A stretch of 64,000 bases of DNA from Neobacillus notoginsengisoli (GCF_003515685.1 NZ_QWEG01000003.1:124001-188000); one strand, 5' to 3'. Counted from the stretch's first letter, positions 33,302 through 43,208 are shown. A program made the numbers and translations. The notes: generated from the sequence alone by a model not told the origin.

Positions 33302-33509
33302 TAGAAAGTATTAAGCCTAACGTTATGGCACAAAAATTATTATAGCCTCTCTTATGCAAAACGTCAAATGAAATTTGAAGAATTTATAGTTATTTTTTTT
33401 TGAAAGATAGCTCTTGTGATTTTACACTAGAATCGCTGTTGGCTATAGCCATTTCACCAGCAAGTAAACAAAAAGGGGAAGGACTGGGAAAGGCAGTCCT
33501 TCAACGCTA

Positions 33510-33650
33510 TTAGAAATAATTTTTGTACACTTCCGTATTCTGGCCGCAGACGGCACAATGGTATTCGATTTCCAATGAGTCCTCGAGGGCAAGATGCTCT
33601 GTTTCCTGCTTGCAATTTTCGCAGTACCTAATTTCTCTTTCACTTTCCAT
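33510..33650 (-). CDS. Small zinc-ribbon protein
   Basis: 46 residues: MESEREIRYCENCKQETEH, then LALEDSLEIEYHCAVCGQNT. Two CxxC pairs (Cys10/Cys13 and Cys33/Cys36) form a probable zinc ribbon. AGGAGGCGG lies upstream of ATG 33650, so the short form is preferred over an 87-codon frame. Function is unknown; such proteins can bind nucleic acid or act as adaptors. It diverges from the YitT gene. Confidence 0.72.
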   Translation of the reverse strand: MESEREIRYCENCKQETEHLALEDSLEIEYHCAVCGQNTEVYKNYF

Positions 33651-33837
33651 GATCCCGCCTCCTTTTAAAGTACTCATTACTGTTATCACCCATTTTCCAA
33701 AGATTAAACCATACATTTTGGAAACTCCAGCCGAATGCATGTACCCGCCTAAAAACTTTGTTATTTTTGGCATTTGCCCGGGTGGGACGGGTATTGTTAC
33801 TGTATAATGAAAATAGGCAAAGAAAGGAGGTCAATGG

Positions 33838-34722
33838 ATGGTAGATTTGGTACAAGTAAAACCAACACATAAACGCCTGACCAAGGTACAGGTTCTGGTG
33901 CGGGCTGTTGGAATATTCATCGGGGCTGTTCTGACAGCGGTAGGGCTGGAAATCTTTCTAGTCCCGAATAACGTTATTGATGGCGGTATTGTCGGTGTCT
34001 CCATCATGCTATCCCACGTAACAGGCACTAGCCTCGGTTTGTTTATTTTTATCCTCAACATTCCATTCTTTTATCTTGGGTACAAACAAATTGGCAAAAC
34101 ATTTGCCATATCCACGATTTTTGGAATCGCTGTTTTATCGGTCTTCACCGCACTTTTCCATCCAGTTCCCGCGTTCACGGATGATATCCTGCTTGCCTCA
34201 GTTTTTGGCGGCATGGCGCTCGGTATAGGGGTCGGACTTGTCATTCGTTACGGGGGAGCTTTGGATGGAACAGAAATCCTCGCCATTTTGATTACAAAAA
34301 AAACACCGTTTTCCGTTGGTGAGATTATTATGTTTTTCAATGTTTTCATTCTTGGTACCGCCGGATTTGTTTTCAGCTGGGACCGGGCCATGTATTCAAT
34401 CCTTGCGTACGTTATCGCCTTCAAGACAATTGATGTCGTTGTCGAAGGCCTGGAAGAATCGAAATCAGCCTGGATCATCAGTGAACATTACCAAGAAATT
34501 GGCGACGCGATTCTTAACCGTCTTGGCCGGGGGGTTACTTATCTAGAAGGGGAGGGCGCTTACTCCGGTGATAATAAAAAAGTCATTTTCTGCGTCATTA
34601 CCCGTTTGGAAGAAGCCAAGTTAAAAGACATTGTCCAGGGATACGACAGCACAGCGTTCCTCGCACTCGCCGATATCTCCGAAGTACGCGGCGGCCGTTT
34701 TAAAAAGAGGGATATCCATTAA
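33838..34722 (+). CDS. YitT family membrane protein
   Basis: 294 residues. Five hydrophobic segments (first ~200 residues) with FLVPNNVIDGGIVGVSIML and RYGGALDGTEILAILI, then a C-terminal cytosolic DUF2179 domain (VTYLEGEGAYSGDNKKVIFCVITR). This is the DUF161-DUF2179 architecture of YitT proteins, abundant in Bacillus and of unknown transport role. GAAAGGAGG precedes ATG 33838. It is followed by a strong hairpin shared with the convergent azoR-like gene. Confidence 0.88.
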   Translation: MVDLVQVKPTHKRLTKVQVLVRAVGIFIGAVLTAVGLEIFLVPNNVIDGGIVGVSIMLSHVTGTSLGLFIFILNIPFFYLGYKQIGKTFAISTIFGIAVLSVFTALFHPVPAFTDDILLASVFGGMALGIGVGLVIRYGGALDGTEILAILITKKTPFSVGEIIMFFNVFILGTAGFVFSWDRAMYSILAYVIAFKTIDVVVEGLEESKSAWIISEHYQEIGDAILNRLGRGVTYLEGEGAYSGDNKKVIFCVITRLEEAKLKDIVQGYDSTAFLALADISEVRGGRFKKRDIH

Positions 34723-34768
34723 CCTAAAGGTCCTGTTTCAAGTGATTTTTTCTTTTGGAAAATAGCCA

Positions 34769-34804
34769 AAGCCAGCCTCGACATCACGAGGCTGGCTTAT
34801 TTTA
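34769..34804. terminator. Bidirectional terminator
   Basis: AAGCCAGCCTCG / CGAGGCTGGCTT perfect 12-bp stem with a short loop and TATTTTAT tail, between convergent genes. Confidence 0.85.
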
Positions 34805-35461
34805 TACTTCAACAGGTATACGTGCCATTTCTTTAGCGGCAGCGATGGCCCTGGTTTTCGCATCGGCAACAATTTCGGGCACTTTTTGCGGGAAGGCATC
34901 CAGGCCCTCAGCGATAACTGAATCAAGCACCTCAATCCCGAGGAAGCGAAGGGCGATTTTTAAATAACGGTCACCAGATTCAAGAGCTTCCATTGGCATC
35001 CCCGTATAAAGGCCGCCTCTCGTCTGGATATGGATTGCGGTTTTTCCAGTAAGCAATCCTTTCGGGCCGTTTGCAGTGTGGACGAATGTTTTTCCAGTGA
35101 CAAAAAGATTGTCAAGGAAGGTTTTCAAAACCGCAGGAGAGCTTAAATTCCATAGGGGTGAAACGAATACATAATAATCATAGTCAATGAATTCATCTGC
35201 AAGCTTATGCATTTTAAGGATTTTCTCTTTTTCCGTTTCGGTCAACTCATCAAATGACTTTCCGTATCCGGCCAGTTTTCCGCGGGCTGAAATCAGGTCC
35301 GCATCCATCCGGGCCATATCAAAATCAAACAAATCGATTTTCAGGATTTCGGTATCAGGCTGGGATGCTAGGAAGGAGGCAAGAAACGCCTCGCCAATTT
35401 GCATCCCTTTAGATTTCCCGGCACCTTTGGGGTTTGCAGAAATGTAAAGTAATTTTGCCAT
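34802..35461 (-). CDS. azoR: FMN-dependent NADH:quinone oxidoreductase / azoreductase
   Basis: 219 residues, flavodoxin-like. AKLLYISANPKGAGKSKGMQIGEAFL binds the FMN phosphate; SPLWNLSSPAVLKTFLDN and TGKTFVHTANGPKGLLTGK form the isoalloxazine site; IQTRGGLYTG follows. AzoR enzymes reduce quinones and azo dyes and protect against electrophiles. Two adjacent ATG codons (35464, 35461) are possible starts after a weak GGATGG site. It is a single-gene unit. Confidence 0.87.
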   Translation of the reverse strand: MAKLLYISANPKGAGKSKGMQIGEAFLASFLASQPDTEILKIDLFDFDMARMDADLISARGKLAGYGKSFDELTETEKEKILKMHKLADEFIDYDYYVFVSPLWNLSSPAVLKTFLDNLFVTGKTFVHTANGPKGLLTGKTAIHIQTRGGLYTGMPMEALESGDRYLKIALRFLGIEVLDSVIAEGLDAFPQKVPEIVADAKTRAIAAAKEMARIPVEV

Positions 35462-35678
35462 CATCAACCATCCATTCTATACTAATTTTCCCATCTCCAT
35501 TATAATGGATTCCTTTTGCTCAATGATGAGCAAATCATGACGATTGCGTGACCTATTTTTATCAATTTGGCGAAAATTATACTTTTTTAGAGGGAAAAAT
35601 TGTATAATAAGGTTAGATGAAAATCATTTTATGATTTATAGACAACGGATTGTTTATATCATAAAAAGAGGTGAATTT

Positions 35679-35876
35679 ATGCTGATCTGGATTATTCTTA
35701 TCTTTTCGGCTGTGCTGATCGGAGTTGGTTTCCTGGCTGATTGGTGGTACAAGAAAAATGGAATTCAGGTAACAGATCCAAAGGAAAATGAAGCGAATGT
35801 GAGTGGAATGGAAAGGGCTTATGTGGAGTCGCATATGAATCATATGCGAGATGAAATGAACAGCCACGGAATGTAG
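35679..35876 (+). CDS. Small single-pass membrane protein
   Basis: 65 residues: one N-terminal hydrophobic helix (MLIWIILIFSAVLIGVGFLA), DWWYKKNG, then a polar tail with YVESHMNHMRDEM. AAAGAGGTG precedes ATG 35679. A 110-codon frame from 35544 has no ribosome site. I do not recognise the function. It ends at a perfect bidirectional terminator. Confidence 0.62.
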   Translation: MLIWIILIFSAVLIGVGFLADWWYKKNGIQVTDPKENEANVSGMERAYVESHMNHMRDEMNSHGM

Positions 35877-35912
35877 AAATTCCCCCGGTAAACGCAACCG
35901 GGGGAATTTTTA
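35877..35912. terminator. Bidirectional terminator
   Basis: Perfect 11-bp stem AATTCCCCCGG / CCGGGGGAATT followed by TTTTATT, shared with the convergent STAS gene. Confidence 0.9.
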
Positions 35913-36692
35913 TTCTTCGATTTTCACTAAATGATATCCGTGTTTTCGCCATAAATATTTAATTCCTTGTTTATAAGACTGAAACGTTTTAACACCGAGG
36001 TCAATCCTGTTTTGGACAATGGCTTTGGCCAAATCCGGGCGAATTCCAATATAAATTGGTTCGACTCCCATTAAATGAAGGGATTTAACCATAAGCTTCA
36101 GCCTGTAGGCAATCGTTGGATCGAATTCACTCGTGACGCCTGTAAAATCAAATAGGACAGATTCTTTATCGTATTCGGAGCAGTAGGCGAGGACTTTATT
36201 TTCCATCCTGGCAACCCGATCGCCGTTTAATTTACCGAGTATCGGCACAAGGATCATATTATCGAGAGTCATTGGAATAACTGGAATGTCCAGTTCTGCT
36301 AAGAGCTCCTGGCCTTCTTTTAATGCAGCCTCATATTCTGTGACATCTTTCCATGTTAGAAGAAACCCGATTGGAACGCCATTATCGCCCTCCAGTCTAT
36401 CCACGACAATTTGTGCTGTAAAAGTCTTAAACAAAGTTATCTGGGCTGAATGGGGAAAAGGTCCATTTCTAAGAATTTCGGTCTGCCTATCACCATGAAA
36501 CCGAAACAAGCTTTGGCCAATAAATGCATCGGGGTTTTCAATACCTACGTAAGGACCAATTTTTTGGAGCAGACTTTTCGCACAATCGTTAATATAAACA
36601 ATTTCAAAAGCCGCGTTAGCAATCAAAATATTTTCTCTAATCTTATTTAATAATTGATGTGTATTGTAATCGGCCAAGAAACGATGTGGCAT
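35910..36692 (-). CDS. PAS-STAS domain protein (RsbR-like)
   Basis: 260 residues. A PAS-like sensor covers ~15-125 (ENILIANAAFEIVYINDCA, GFLLTWKDVTEYEAA), a linker helix follows, and a STAS domain fills ~135-255 (IPVIPMTLDNMILVPILGKL, DFTGVTSEFDPTIAYRLKLM). This is the layout of RsbR-type stressosome or blue-light/redox regulators. The residue usually phosphorylated in RsbR STAS (Thr/Ser in the DITG loop) aligns with DFTGV, so regulation by a switch kinase is possible. No kinase gene is adjacent. Confidence 0.8.
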   Translation of the reverse strand: MPHRFLADYNTHQLLNKIRENILIANAAFEIVYINDCAKSLLQKIGPYVGIENPDAFIGQSLFRFHGDRQTEILRNGPFPHSAQITLFKTFTAQIVVDRLEGDNGVPIGFLLTWKDVTEYEAALKEGQELLAELDIPVIPMTLDNMILVPILGKLNGDRVARMENKVLAYCSEYDKESVLFDFTGVTSEFDPTIAYRLKLMVKSLHLMGVEPIYIGIRPDLAKAIVQNRIDLGVKTFQSYKQGIKYLWRKHGYHLVKIEE

Positions 36693-36862
36693 TGAATCCC
36701 CCCTTTGGCTTGTCTGTTTTTTTAAAGTATACAGTAGAATACCAGCATTAACAATTGGGAAAAGAGGTTAATCATGGAAGATTCCAAGGTAAAAGCATTT
36801 TGGTTATTGTTATAATAGTTCCATAAGTTTAAATTCATTTTTCAAATAAAGGCGGAGTTGTT

Positions 36863-38053
36863 ATGTCAGAAAAATTATTTTATCAAAACCCTTATCTCAC
36901 AAAATTCACTTCTTCACTTGTCAAGCAGGAGCAAGATGAAAGAGGAAACTGGATTGCTGTTTTGAGAGAAACGGCTTTCTACCCGACAGGGGGTGGCCAG
37001 CCTCATGACACCGGCACATTGAATGGAGTCAAAGTGATTGGAGTCGAGGAGGAAGATGGCGAAGTCCGCCACTTTCTGGATGAGAGGATTGAGGGAGCAG
37101 AAATCAGTATTCACGGGGAAATCGACTGGGACAGACGGTTTGATCATATGCAGCAGCATACCGGCCAACATATCCTCTCAGCCGCCTTCGACAATTTATT
37201 TGGATACAAAACGGTCGGGTTCCATCTTGGCCGGGAAGAATCGACGATTGACCTTGAAACAACAGGTCTTGAGGAATCACAAATCCTTGAAGCAGAAAAG
37301 ATAGCAAACCGAATCGTGCTCGAAAATCGTCCAATCGAAACGAGATGGGTGACAAAAGAAGAAGCAACACTTCTCCCATTACGAAAACAATTATCTGTCA
37401 ATGAAGACATCCGCCTAGTCATCATCCCGGATTTCGACTACAACGGGTGTGGAGGCACACACCCATCCTCAACTGGACAAGCGGGGTTGATAAAGGTGCT
37501 TGGGACGGAAAAAGAGAAGAAAAAAACGCGAGTCACTTTTACTGCTGGTGAAAGGTCCTTTGAACAGTTTTCAAAAAAACAGCAGGTTGTTGCAAAATTA
37601 ACTCCGCTCCTTAATGCTCCACAGGAGGGATTGGAAAAGGCAGTACTTCGTCTTTTAGAGGCAAAAGAGCAGCTGGAAAAACAGCTTGAGGAAGTGAAGG
37701 ATACGTTGATTGAATTCGAAGCAAAAGAATTACGGGCGAAGTCGAAGAAAGACGAATATACTGTGGCCGCGGTGTTTAAAGAAAGGCCGATTCAGGAAAT
37801 GCAGAAACTTGCGCGCTTGGTCGTGAATGATGAAATCGAATCCAGGGTTATTTTTGTATCAGAAACCGACAGAAAACTGCAAATCGTATGTGCAAAAGGG
37901 AAAGTTGCGGAAGGGAATATGAAAGAATTGCTTGGCAAAACTCTCCTCAAAATAAACGGCAGGGGAGGCGGGAGTGAATTTTTTGCCCAGGGAGGCGGAG
38001 AAGCCGTAGTTGGCGGCCAAAAGCTGCTTGAAGAAATGTTTGAAAACATATAA
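36863..38053 (+). CDS. Alanyl-tRNA editing protein (AlaX-type with DHHA1)
   Basis: 396 residues. An N-terminal second-additional domain (FYPTGGGQPHDTG, HMQQHTGQHILSAAF) and the zinc motif GCGGTHPSSTGQ mark a trans-editing domain that removes serine from mis-charged tRNA-Ala. A coiled segment (residues ~265-300) and a C-terminal DHHA1 domain (GRGGGSEFFAQGGG) follow, as in long AlaX proteins of Bacillus. AAAGGCGGAG precedes ATG 36863. It is monocistronic with a strong terminator. Confidence 0.9.
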   Translation: MSEKLFYQNPYLTKFTSSLVKQEQDERGNWIAVLRETAFYPTGGGQPHDTGTLNGVKVIGVEEEDGEVRHFLDERIEGAEISIHGEIDWDRRFDHMQQHTGQHILSAAFDNLFGYKTVGFHLGREESTIDLETTGLEESQILEAEKIANRIVLENRPIETRWVTKEEATLLPLRKQLSVNEDIRLVIIPDFDYNGCGGTHPSSTGQAGLIKVLGTEKEKKKTRVTFTAGERSFEQFSKKQQVVAKLTPLLNAPQEGLEKAVLRLLEAKEQLEKQLEEVKDTLIEFEAKELRAKSKKDEYTVAAVFKERPIQEMQKLARLVVNDEIESRVIFVSETDRKLQIVCAKGKVAEGNMKELLGKTLLKINGRGGGSEFFAQGGGEAVVGGQKLLEEMFENI

Positions 38054-38054
38054 G

Positions 38055-38090
38055 AAAAAGGCGCCTGTCAAGTGACAGGCGCCTTTTTTC
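38055..38090 (+). terminator. Rho-independent terminator
   Basis: AAAAAGGCGCCTGTCA / TGACAGGCGCCTTTTT, a 16-bp perfect stem with a two-base loop and a T run. Confidence 0.92.
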
Positions 38091-38240
38091 GCGTATTGAG
38101 GCGGAGAACCATGCGCCACATTCGCATGTTCCTGAAAGGAGTGTTCCCCGACTTACACAATTCAGCTCATCGCTCAATTAGTCTACCACGGAAGCTGCCG
38201 GAATACAAGCAGGAAATTAGCACCAAAAACCTGAACGCTA

Positions 38241-39029
38241 TTAGCGGCCATCAAGCATATTGAAAAGTCCTTTTGCCAGGCTTCCTTCATCCTTGGCACC
38301 GCTGCTCTGCGGCATTGCTGCAAAGACGCGGCTCGCCAAACGGCTGAAAGGGAGTGACTGGACCCAAACAGAGCCTGGTCCCCTCAATGTAGCAAAGAAG
38401 AGTCCCTCACCGCCAAAAAGCGCGGTTTTTACGCCCTTAACGAATTCGATATCATAATCTACTCCTGAGGTCATCGCAACAAGACACCCAGTGTCAACTC
38501 TTAGCACTTCACCAGGCTGAAGGTCCTTTTTATGTATCGTTCCCCCGGCGTGGACAAAAGCCATTCCGTCACCTTCAAGCTTTTGCATGATGAAGCCTTC
38601 TCCGCCAAAGAATCCGGCGCCAATCCTCCGTTGGAATTCAATCCCGATCGTAACGCCTTTAGCTGCTGCAAGGAATGCATCCTTTTGGCAGATAATCCTC
38701 CCGCCAAGTTCGCTCAAATCCATTGGGATAATTTTGCCGGGATAAGGGGAGGCAAAGGAAACATGGCGCTTTCCGGTCCCCACATTGGTGAATGTTGTCA
38801 TAAATAGGCTTTCCCCTGTCAGTATTCGCTTACCTGCGGAAAAAAGCTTGTCCATTAATCCGCCGCCGGCTGAAGCACCGTCCCCAAAAATGGTTTCCAT
38901 CGAAATGCCATCTTCCATCATCATCAGGCCGCCAGCTTCTGCAATCACGGTTTCTCGGGGATCGAGTTCGACTTCTACAAACTGCATATCATCCCCGTAA
39001 ATCTTGTAATCAATTTCGTGGTTATTCAT
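38241..39029 (-). CDS. TIGR00266/AIM24 family protein
   Basis: 262 residues of beta-rich sequence: [20 protein letters not shown], then [31 protein letters not shown] and [22 protein letters not shown]. These are marks of the TIGR00266/AIM24 (YsnF-like trimeric) family, whose role is unknown. [21 protein letters not shown] near the end is also typical. ATG 39029 follows GGAGGG. It stands alone. Confidence 0.85.
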   Translation of the reverse strand: MNNHEIDYKIYGDDMQFVEVELDPRETVIAEAGGLMMMEDGISMETIFGDGASAGGGLMDKLFSAGKRILTGESLFMTTFTNVGTGKRHVSFASPYPGKIIPMDLSELGGRIICQKDAFLAAAKGVTIGIEFQRRIGAGFFGGEGFIMQKLEGDGMAFVHAGGTIHKKDLQPGEVLRVDTGCLVAMTSGVDYDIEFVKGVKTALFGGEGLFFATLRGPGSVWVQSLPFSRLASRVFAAMPQSSGAKDEGSLAKGLFNMLDGR

Positions 39030-39208
39030 GTAAATTTCCCTCCTTAAAAAATTTCCTTTTTTCAAGTATAATCGAAATTGTGAGTAAATGGTTCAGATTT
39101 CATATGATTAAGCGGAAAAATATTCCTGTGTCAATCTTTATAGGAAACAGGGTACACGTACATAGACTGTTCGTTTTGCGTGAGTGAATCTCTGGGAGGG
39201 GATAAATA

Positions 39209-39865
39209 ATGTCCATTAGATTAAAAACCGGTTTACTGGCAGATACAGAGACAACCGGCTTAAAACCAGGTTCAGATGAAATCTTTGAACTTGGTCTGAT
39301 CTTGTTTTCTTATAATGAAGAAACAGGAGAAATTGTCGATACACTTGAAGAAGCAGAATTTTTAAGGGAGCCGCTTTCAGCAGCAGCACTCAGAAATTAC
39401 CCCGGTGCATATAGAGTCCATGGAATCCCATTCGATCACGTTGCCGGAAAGGTATTTGATGACAGTAAAATAAAAAAGATGTTCAGCTACTCTGATACAA
39501 TCCTTGCGCACAACGCTTCATTTGACAGAAGTTTTCTTTATCACATGTATCCTGAAGTAAATGATTTAAAGTGGTACTGTACGATGAGGAATATCCCATG
39601 GAAAAAGTACGGGTTTCAGAGCGGAAGCCTTCTTTCCCTCCTGAAAGCACATGGCATTTCAGGAACCCAGCAGCATAGGGCAATGGATGATATTATCCAG
39701 CTAATGGCATTGTTAAAACAGCCAAATCATGAAGGATTTCCATACTTAAGGGAAGTCATGCAGAAAAAGCCAATGAAGAAATATGAACCTTCCGCCCGGG
39801 CATCCGGTTACAGGAACTGGCAATCGTCCAAACCGATGAAAACCGTCCCCTTTGAGCAAAATTAA
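39209..39865 (+). CDS. DEDDh 3'-5' exonuclease (DnaQ-like)
   Basis: 218 residues. Exo I LLADTETTGL, Exo II HNASFDRSFLY and Exo III QHRAMDDIIQ (HxxxxD) give the full DEDDh catalytic set. There is no polymerase or GIY-YIG part, so it is a stand-alone proofreading-like or RNase T-like exonuclease. CTGGGAGGGG precedes ATG 39209. A 52-residue gene follows 17 bp later, so the two probably form an operon. Confidence 0.87.
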   Translation: MSIRLKTGLLADTETTGLKPGSDEIFELGLILFSYNEETGEIVDTLEEAEFLREPLSAAALRNYPGAYRVHGIPFDHVAGKVFDDSKIKKMFSYSDTILAHNASFDRSFLYHMYPEVNDLKWYCTMRNIPWKKYGFQSGSLLSLLKAHGISGTQQHRAMDDIIQLMALLKQPNHEGFPYLREVMQKKPMKKYEPSARASGYRNWQSSKPMKTVPFEQN

Positions 39866-39882
39866 AGCAAGGAGGGAATACG

Positions 39883-40041
39883 ATGCCAAGAGGAAAGGAA
39901 TTAGAACAGCTGCCAATGTCGACGGTCGCACCTGGTGCCGGTAAAGATAGGGGTCCGTTTGCCAGGGACTCTTTAACGGGAATAAACGGAAATGAACAAC
40001 CTCGTCCATCATCCATCAAGGGCGGGAAAACTGGAAAATAA
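39883..40041 (+). CDS. Small polar protein of unknown function
   Basis: 52 residues: MPRGKELEQLPMSTVAPGAG, then KDRGPFARDSLTGINGN, then a Pro/Ser/Lys-rich end. GGAGGGAATACG precedes ATG 39883, and the gene lies 17 bp after the exonuclease stop. It is probably disordered. I do not recognise the family. A hairpin follows immediately. Confidence 0.65.
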   Translation: MPRGKELEQLPMSTVAPGAGKDRGPFARDSLTGINGNEQPRPSSIKGGKTGK

Positions 40042-40045
40042 AAAA

Positions 40046-40070
40046 CAGCCCTGCCTTAAGAAGGCGGGGC
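40046..40070. terminator. Bidirectional terminator
   Basis: GCCCTGCCTT / AAGGCGGGGC stem (one wobble position) with a three-base loop, between the small plus-strand gene and sspH. T runs are short. Confidence 0.6.
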
Positions 40071-40076
40071 ATACTC

Positions 40077-40256
40077 TTACTGTTCTTTCAGTTCCTTTAT
40101 ATCAATGACTGTCCTTTCCTCAAGCGGACCTCTTAAATGGACTGTTGCCATTTGGCCATCTTCATGGAGACCATCGATCCAAACGGAAGCGCCGTTATAC
40201 GTTACCTCAATGTCGGCAGAGGATGAAAGGATTTGCCTGACTCGGTTTACGTCCAT
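40077..40256 (-). CDS. sspH: H-type small acid-soluble spore protein
   Basis: 59 residues, the usual SspH length: MDVNRVRQILSSSADIEVTY, NGASVWIDGLHEDG, MATVHLRGPLEERTVIDIKEL. The order of the amphipathic start, VTYNG core and acidic end matches Bacillus SspH, a minor protein of the spore core made in the forespore. GGAGGATT precedes ATG 40256. It is a single gene, convergent with the exonuclease unit. Confidence 0.85.
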   Translation of the reverse strand: MDVNRVRQILSSSADIEVTYNGASVWIDGLHEDGQMATVHLRGPLEERTVIDIKELKEQ

Positions 40257-40854
40257 TGTTAATCCTCCTTTTTATATGTAATCTATGTTATTTTTCTCAT
40301 TGCAAAAAAATATATCCTATAATAATGTGTTTTTTCCTTCAACTGTTCGGCGAATGATTTCTTTTCAGTTTTTCATTGATGGAAAAAAAGCCTTGAGAAC
40401 CACTTCTTTTTACCCATGTTTCTTCTATTATATATGTCGGTTTGAATGCGCTGTCATTCATGAGTGTTATACCTAAATAATTCAGCCAATTCTTTCCCTT
40501 TTGAGCTGATATTCCTTTTTGCTTTTTTGTTTTGGCTTATGGAGGTATACTATATATTCAGGCATTGCGAAGCAAAAGCTCCAAACAGCAAAACTAGTTG
40601 AAAAGTTAAAAGGGCTTTAAAGTATGATAAAAGACCCTCCTATATCGCAAGCAACCATGCTATGCTAACGATAATTGGTTTTAAAGTATCTCAAATTGGG
40701 GTATTTATATGCAACCGATCTAGACACCTCATGTTCATTGCTTCTGCGCTACTAGGACCTTTCTGTTATTCCTTTTTTCATGTTGCATGAAAAGAAGCTA
40801 GCAAATAAACATTTAATGATTGAAAATCATACACCACTAAAAGGAGGAAGCAAC
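40257..40854. other. 600-bp A+T-rich region without a gene
   Basis: I find no reading frame with both a ribosome site and a plausible protein. GGAGG at about 40541 is followed only by a ten-codon frame. There is no tRNA or strong hairpin. It may hold the sspH promoter on the left and that of the 78-residue gene on the right. Confidence 0.4.
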
Positions 40855-41091
40855 TTGGGAAAATGCAATCTTGATCACTCACTTGAGGATGTTTTAAAAA
40901 AATTTGAAACCCAAAAGGACTTTTTACCGTCTAATATACGTGAAGGTTTTTTGGCCAGGCTTGGGTCCAGCCGGAATCAGGAAACGTTGAATGAAATTTT
41001 TCACCTGCTAAAAAAATATGATCTTGCAACCGAGGAAGAAAGGGCGGCAAGGGATAGCGAACTTGAGCGCATTTTGTTGGAAAAAGAATGA
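40855..41091 (+). CDS. Small helical protein of unknown function
   Basis: 78 residues: MGKCNLDHSLEDVLKKFETQ, then FLPSNIREGFLARLG and ETLNEIFHLLKKYDLATEE. TTG 40855 follows AAAGGAGG at seven bases, which fixes the start; the longer frame upstream lacks a site. I do not recognise the family. It lies upstream of the LTA synthase gene and on the same strand, 130 bp apart. Confidence 0.65.
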   Translation: MGKCNLDHSLEDVLKKFETQKDFLPSNIREGFLARLGSSRNQETLNEIFHLLKKYDLATEEERAARDSELERILLEKE

Positions 41092-41221
41092 AAAGGACGT
41101 TAAATATCGGTGGTTATCGCCATTAAATGGCATTGTTCATGTTTTCACTTTTCCCGGTAATGTGTTATAGTAGTCTAGGTTCGTTTACCTGTCTTTTTCG
41201 GTAAGTGAGAGGAGAATCTAC

Positions 41222-43168
41222 ATGATGCAAAGAAAACTTACAGGAGACTGGAAGAACAAAAAATATTCTTTTTTCTTCCTGGCAGTCATCCTCTTTTGGC
41301 TAAAAACGTATTTTGCCTATCAAATTGAATTTAAACTTGGGATTGATAACAGCTTGCAGAAATTCCTTCTGTTCATCAATCCAGTCAGTTCCGCACTGCT
41401 CTTTTTCGGGCTTGCTCTTTTATTCCGCAAAAAGATCCAGTTTACACTGATTACAATCATTAACTTCATTCTTTCGTTTTTGCTATACGCAAATATTGTG
41501 TACTACAGGTTCTTTAATGATTTCATTACGATCCCTGTATTGATGCAGACAAAAACGAATGCCGGGCAGCTCGGTGACAGTGCGCTGTCACTCATGTCGT
41601 TCTCGGATATTTTTTATTTCACAGACACGATCTTGCTTGCTGTCCTTGCAGTAAAAGCATTTGGTAAGTTTAGAGACACTGGAAGGCGTTCGTTCCGCCT
41701 GGCCATGCTTTTTGCGGTTACAGTTTTTCTCTTTAACCTCGGGCTAGCTGAAAAAGACCGCCCTCAGCTGCTTAGCCGCTCTTTTGACCGTGCTTACCTT
41801 GTGAAATACCTTGGAGTTAATAACTTTACCATTTATGATGCGGTCCAAAACATTAAATCATCAAGTCAGCGCGCACTTGCTGACAGCAGTGACATTACCG
41901 AAATCGAAAACTACAGGAACGCGAACTACTCCGAGCCAAATCCGAAATATTTCGGCAAGGCTAAGGGCATGAATGTCGTTTATATTTCACTTGAGTCATT
42001 GCAGAGCTTTATCATTGACTATAAGTTGGATGGGCAGGAAGTGACACCATTCCTGAATTCCCTGGTCAAGGACCCGAACACATTTTACTTTGGAAATGTA
42101 TTCCACCAGACAGGGCAGGGAAAGACTTCCGATGCTGAATTCTTGATGGAAAATTCACTTTATCCAATGTCCCAAGGCGCTGTCTTTATTAACAAAGCAC
42201 AAAATACGTTCCATGCAACGCCAGCGATTTTGAAAGGCCATGGTTATACTTCCGCGGTATTCCACGGAAACTATAAAACCTTCTGGAACAGGAACGTCAT
42301 GTACAAGGCGCTCGGATATGACAAATTCTTCGATGCTGAATACTACACAATGAAAGATGAAGAGACGAAAAACTATGGAATGAAGGATAAACCATTCTTT
42401 AAAGAGTCCATTCCATTGCTTGCAAGCTTAAAGCAGCCGTTTTACACAAAATTCATTACGCTTTCCAACCATTTTCCTTTCGAAATGGATGAAGGCGATA
42501 CGGTATTTCCAAAGGGTACAACCGGCAATGATGTAGTGGACCACTACTTCCAATCTGCCAACTACATGGACGAAGCCATTGAACAATTCTTCAATGATCT
42601 AAAGGCAAGCGGGCTTTATGACAATACAATGATCGTCATGTACGGAGATCACTACGGCATTTCTGAAAATCATAACAAGGCGATGAGCCAAGTCATGGGA
42701 GAGGAAATTACACCATTTGTCAACGCCCAACTGCAAAGGGTACCTGTATTCATCCACGTCCCAGGAGTCAAAGCCGAAAAGGTTGATAAATTCGGCGGAC
42801 AAATCGATGTAAGGCCGACTGCCCTGCATCTGCTAGGAATCGATACGAAAGATTTCCTTGAGTTTGGCTCAGACCTTCTGTCACCAAATCACCACGAAGT
42901 TGTTGGATTTAGAAATGGTGATTTCGTGTCACCTGAAGTAACACAGGTAAATGAGAAATGTTACGATTCAGCAACAGGAGAACTGGTCGACGACGAAGCG
43001 ATTTGCACTGAGAAAGCGGAGCGAATTAAAACCGAGCTCGAAATGTCCGATGAAATTGTCTTGAAGGACCTTTTGAGATTCTATACTCCTGACGACTATA
43101 CTCCAATCGACCCGAAGGATTACGAATATATTAAAACAGATGGTCCAGTAGTGGATACACAGGAATAA
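41222..43168 (+). CDS. ltaS: Lipoteichoic acid synthase (LtaS-type)
   Basis: 648 residues. Five N-terminal membrane helices (~15-170) are followed by an extracellular sulfatase-fold domain: VVYISLESLQSFI (metal Glu258), GQGKTSDAEF (nucleophile Thr302), and YGDHYGISENHN (metal Asp/His ~475). LtaS polymerises glycerol phosphate from phosphatidylglycerol outside the membrane. Bacillus has several paralogues (LtaS, YfnI, YqgS, YvgJ); which one this is cannot be settled here. AGAGGAG precedes ATG 41222. Followed by a strong terminator. Confidence 0.9.
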   Translation: MMQRKLTGDWKNKKYSFFFLAVILFWLKTYFAYQIEFKLGIDNSLQKFLLFINPVSSALLFFGLALLFRKKIQFTLITIINFILSFLLYANIVYYRFFNDFITIPVLMQTKTNAGQLGDSALSLMSFSDIFYFTDTILLAVLAVKAFGKFRDTGRRSFRLAMLFAVTVFLFNLGLAEKDRPQLLSRSFDRAYLVKYLGVNNFTIYDAVQNIKSSSQRALADSSDITEIENYRNANYSEPNPKYFGKAKGMNVVYISLESLQSFIIDYKLDGQEVTPFLNSLVKDPNTFYFGNVFHQTGQGKTSDAEFLMENSLYPMSQGAVFINKAQNTFHATPAILKGHGYTSAVFHGNYKTFWNRNVMYKALGYDKFFDAEYYTMKDEETKNYGMKDKPFFKESIPLLASLKQPFYTKFITLSNHFPFEMDEGDTVFPKGTTGNDVVDHYFQSANYMDEAIEQFFNDLKASGLYDNTMIVMYGDHYGISENHNKAMSQVMGEEITPFVNAQLQRVPVFIHVPGVKAEKVDKFGGQIDVRPTALHLLGIDTKDFLEFGSDLLSPNHHEVVGFRNGDFVSPEVTQVNEKCYDSATGELVDDEAICTEKAERIKTELEMSDEIVLKDLLRFYTPDDYTPIDPKDYEYIKTDGPVVDTQE

Positions 43169-43175
43169 GACTAGG

Positions 43176-43208
43176 GAGCGAAGAATTGAATTCTTCGCTC
43201 TTTTTTTA
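43176..43208 (+). terminator. Terminator of the LTA synthase gene
   Basis: GAGCGAAGAATT / AATTCTTCGCTC 12-bp perfect stem with a single-base loop and T run. Confidence 0.92.
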